Both the position numbers and the translations under genes were made by a program. 14,421 nucleotides of DNA from an uncultured Ruminococcus sp. (GTDB lineage Bacteria > Bacillota_A > Clostridia > Oscillospirales > Acutalibacteraceae). The stretch spans positions 1 through 14,421 of the forward strand of contig CADBXH010000053.1 of assembly GCA_902798605.1 (NCBI GenBank). Direction: 5' to 3'. Every line of letters starts with the position of its first letter. Positions within the stretch are counted from its first letter, which is position 1. The notes under the pieces were generated by a model. It ran no database searches and was not told the origin of the DNA. It saw only the letters and a program-made list of their open reading frames with translations. This document shows positions 12,323-14,421 of the stretch, piece by piece.

Positions 12323-13623
12323 CTGCGCTGTGATACGCAGTTTTCAAGCGAGATCGCGTTGTAAACATCATCGCTAAACACATCGCAGACCGCTTTGTAC
12401 TCCTCGATCGGGAGATTCTCAAGATCCGTGCCGAGCTCAATGCATCTTGCGACAAGCTCGCCGGTAGCCTTGTACGCGTCGCGGAAGGGCACGCCGTTTT
12501 TGGTGAGCCAATCGGCGCAGTCGGTAGCGTTGATAAATCCGCCGGCGGCCGCTTTGCGCATATTTGTCGGGATAACGCGCATTGTATCGAGCATAGGAGT
12601 GAACGCCGTCAGGCACATCTTTACGGTGTCGACCGCGTCAAAGATCGCCTCTTTGTCCTCTTGCATATCCTTGTTGTACGCAAGCGCGATTCCCTTCATA
12701 ACGGTGAGCAGGGTCATTGTGTCGCCGAACACGCGTCCGCTCTTGCCGCGAACAAGCTCCGCAATATCGGGATTCTTTTTCTGCGGCATAATCGACGAAC
12801 CGGTTGAAAACGCATCGTCGAGCTCAACAAACTTGAACTCCCAGCTGCACCACATAATGATCTCCTCGGAAAAACGGCTTAGGTGCACCATAATTATCGA
12901 GAGGATAGACGCAAGCTCTATGCAGTAGTCACGGTCGGATACACCGTCGAGCGAGTTGTTTGTAACTCTGTCAAAGCCGAGCAGATCGGCTGTAAATGTT
13001 CTGTCGATCGGATATGTCGTTCCTGCCAACGCGCAGGAGCCGAGCGGCATTTCGTCCATTCTGTCAAGGCAGTCGTCCAAACGCGAAACATCCCTGAGAA
13101 GCATTTCGGCGTAAGCCAAAAGATGGTGACCAAAGGTTATGGGCTGCGCCCTTTGAAGGTGGGTGTAGCCGGGCATTACCGTGTCGCTGTACTTATCTGC
13201 CTTGTCGGCGATGACCTTTATAAGGTCAACCACAAGCTTTTCTATGTTGACGATCTCTTTTTTCAAGTAGAGTTTAATATCAAGAGCGACTTGGTCGTTA
13301 CGGCTTCTGGATGTATGCAAACGCTTGCCGTTGTCGCCGATACGCTTCGTCAACTCGCCCTCGATAAAGGTGTGGATATCCTCCGCCTCCATATCGATTT
13401 TCAGCTTTCCGCTGTCAATATCGGCAAGGATCCCACTGAGGCCCTTAATGATTTCCCGAGAGCTTTCCTCGCTGATGATCCCGCACTTGCCGAGCATAGT
13501 CGCGTGGGCGATGCTGCCCTCGATATCCTCGCGATACATACGGCTGTCAAACGGGATCGAGCTGTTAAAATCGTTTGTTGTTTTTGATAATTCCTTTTTA
13601 AATCTGCCTTTCCAAAGCTGCAT
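12319..13623 (-). CDS. argH: Argininosuccinate lyase, C-terminal tail probably lost
   Basis: The enzyme splits argininosuccinate into arginine and fumarate, the last step of the pathway, as a cytoplasmic homotetramer. Visible are HTSRSRNDQ (103-111), the catalytic-region YTHLQRAQP (153-161) and the flexible signature loop GSSIMPQKKNPD (275-286) with the catalytic Ser. The product has 434 residues, while family members usually have about 455-465. It ends AISLENCVSQRR, exactly where relatives continue with a segment like S-x-GG-x-(S/T)-P-x-x-V over another 20 or so residues. The stop codon overlaps the ATG of the transposase gene (ATGA), so insertion of that gene most likely replaced the tail. 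The active-site regions are intact, so activity is expected but unproven. The start at ATG 13623 is supported by GAGG 9 bases upstream and the usual MQLWKGRF opening. Confidence 0.93.
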   Translation of the reverse strand: MQLWKGRFKKELSKTTNDFNSSIPFDSRMYREDIEGSIAHATMLGKCGIISEESSREIIKGLSGILADIDSGKLKIDMEAEDIHTFIEGELTKRIGDNGKRLHTSRSRNDQVALDIKLYLKKEIVNIEKLVVDLIKVIADKADKYSDTVMPGYTHLQRAQPITFGHHLLAYAEMLLRDVSRLDDCLDRMDEMPLGSCALAGTTYPIDRTFTADLLGFDRVTNNSLDGVSDRDYCIELASILSIIMVHLSRFSEEIIMWCSWEFKFVELDDAFSTGSSIMPQKKNPDIAELVRGKSGRVFGDTMTLLTVMKGIALAYNKDMQEDKEAIFDAVDTVKMCLTAFTPMLDTMRVIPTNMRKAAAGGFINATDCADWLTKNGVPFRDAYKATGELVARCIELGTDLENLPIEEYKAVCDVFSDDVYNAISLENCVSQRR

Positions 13624-13663
13624 ATTTCACTACCTCATAACTAACCTGTATAAAACACTTTAT

Positions 13664-13687
13664 GGGCAGGGGTATTTCACCCTGCCC
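13664..13687 (-). other. GC-rich hairpin between argG and argH
   Basis: GGGCAGGG pairs perfectly with CCCTGCCC (13687-13680 with 13671-13664) across an 8-nt A/T-rich loop in the 80-base argG-argH gap. On the minus strand it is followed by ATAAAGTGTTTT, not an uninterrupted T-run, so it is a poor terminator. It may lower downstream expression or protect the argG mRNA end. It is not a member of the GTAGGGGCG palindrome family. Confidence 0.45.
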
Positions 13688-13703
13688 GAATGATTAATCT
13701 TGA

Positions 13704-14421
13704 TTATTTTATAAGACCTTTTTTAGCGCGAACCTTGATCGGAAGTCCGAAGAGGTTGATGAATCCGGCGCTGTCGTTCTGGTTGTAAACCTCGTCCTCG
13801 TCAAAGGTCGCGATCTCCTCATCATAGAGCGAGTAGGGGCTTGTAACGCCGGCGTCGATGATGTTGCCCTTGTAGAGCTTGAGCTTGACGTCGCCTGTTA
13901 CATACTCCTGAGTGCTGTCAACGAAAGCCGACATAGCCTCGCGCAGAGGTGTGTACCACTTTCCGTCATATACAAGATCAGCAAAGGTGTTCGCGAGGTT
14001 CTTCTTGTAGTGGAGAGTGTCCTTGTCAAGGCAGATCTCCTCGAGCTTGTCGTGAGCCGCATAGAGGATCGTGCCGCCGGGAGTCTCATAAACTCCGCGC
14101 GCCTTCATACCTACAAGGCGGTTTTCTACGATGTCGGTGATACCAACGCCGTTGCGTCCGCCGATCTCGTTGAGCTTTTCGATGAGCTCTACCGAACCTA
14201 CAGCCTCGCCGTTGAGTTTTACGGGGATACCCTTTTCAAACGAAAGTGTAACATACTCCGGCTTGTCGGGTGCCTGCTCGGGAGATACGCCCATCTCAAG
14301 GAAGCCTTCCTTGTTGTACATGGGCTCGTTTGCGGGATCCTCAAGGTCAAGTCCCTCGTGGCTGAGGTGCCAGAGGTTTTTATCCTTTGAATAGTTTGTC
14401 TCTCTGTTTATCTTGAGCGGA
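13704..14421 (-). CDS. argG: Argininosuccinate synthase, C-terminal part (gene cut by window edge)
   Basis: The enzyme joins citrulline and aspartate with ATP to form argininosuccinate. The frame is open to the right edge. The 238 visible residues cover roughly the last 60 percent of a protein of about 400. Near the edge it reads [20 protein letters not shown], the family's conserved block before the citrulline- and aspartate-contacting region. Further on are [23 protein letters not shown], the [14 protein letters not shown] segment and a normal end [15 protein letters not shown]. The ATG at 14321 inside the frame is not the start. As the first visible gene of the operon it probably lies close to the operon promoter, which would be outside the window. 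The gap to argH is 80 bases and holds a GC-rich hairpin. Confidence 0.96.
   Translation of the reverse strand, partial: PLKINRETNYSKDKNLWHLSHEGLDLEDPANEPMYNKEGFLEMGVSPEQAPDKPEYVTLSFEKGIPVKLNGEAVGSVELIEKLNEIGGRNGVGITDIVENRLVGMKARGVYETPGGTILYAAHDKLEEICLDKDTLHYKKNLANTFADLVYDGKWYTPLREAMSAFVDSTQEYVTGDVKLKLYKGNIIDAGVTSPYSLYDEEIATFDEDEVYNQNDSAGFINLFGLPIKVRAKKGLIK

Noticed and set aside
12883..13587. Long plus-strand open frame of 234 codons
   Set aside because: It lies wholly antisense to argH, has no ribosome binding site and encodes no recognisable domain. Codon bias of argH keeps the opposite strand open.
13664..13687. argG-argH hairpin as a terminator splitting the operon
   Set aside because: There is no continuous T-run after the stem on the transcribed strand, so strong termination is unlikely.

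Overview
The window looks like a chromosomal segment of a Gram-positive gut or rumen Clostridia species, most likely Ruminococcus or a close Oscillospiraceae relative. This rests on the dockerin-bearing secreted protein, the AGGAGG-type ribosome binding sites, and the consensus TTGACA/TATAAT promoters spaced by 17 bases. The species cannot be fixed from the sequence alone.

Layout. Positions 1-325 carry the first 13 codons of a minus-strand gene. It is preceded by a strong promoter and an approximately 245-nt leader with two convincing helices, a candidate cis-acting structured RNA. Divergently, 341-1056 is a monocistronic gene for a four-helix membrane protein with a very acidic tail. At 1093-3921 lies a self-contained unit with its own promoter and terminator. 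It encodes a secreted, multi-domain, dockerin-tagged protein with a tyrosine-phosphatase-like domain, whose true start is probably a TTG codon. An FkbM-family methyltransferase gene (3922-4980, minus) sits immediately behind a solitary 5S rRNA gene (about 5034-5152, minus), which has its own consensus promoter and terminator.

The rest, 5276-14421, is a minus-strand arginine biosynthesis operon. In transcription order it runs argG (partial) - argH - RAYT transposase - argC - argJ - RAYT transposase - argB - fold-back repeat - YpeA-like GNAT acetyltransferase - argD - argF - terminator. ArgB, ArgC, ArgD and ArgJ convert N-acetylglutamate to ornithine with recycling of the acetyl group. ArgF, ArgG and ArgH convert ornithine to arginine. 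Short gaps and overlaps (ATGA between argH and the first transposase; the second transposase starting inside argJ) suggest translation as one polycistronic message.

The most unusual part is the operon's mobile cargo. Two diverged Y1/HUH (REP-associated, RAYT-type) transposase genes sit in intercistronic junctions, starting in the stop region of the upstream arg gene and ending at the ribosome binding site of the next. Each carries two short GC-rich palindromes of one family (GTAGGGGCG...CGCCCG), in opposite orientation, inserted in frame at equivalent places in the protein and so translated into peptide. The stems differ between copies by compensatory changes. The transposase next to argH appears to have replaced the last 20 or so codons of argH. 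A third, unrelated fold-back element of about 169 bp lies between argB and the acetyltransferase and supplies the argB stop codon.
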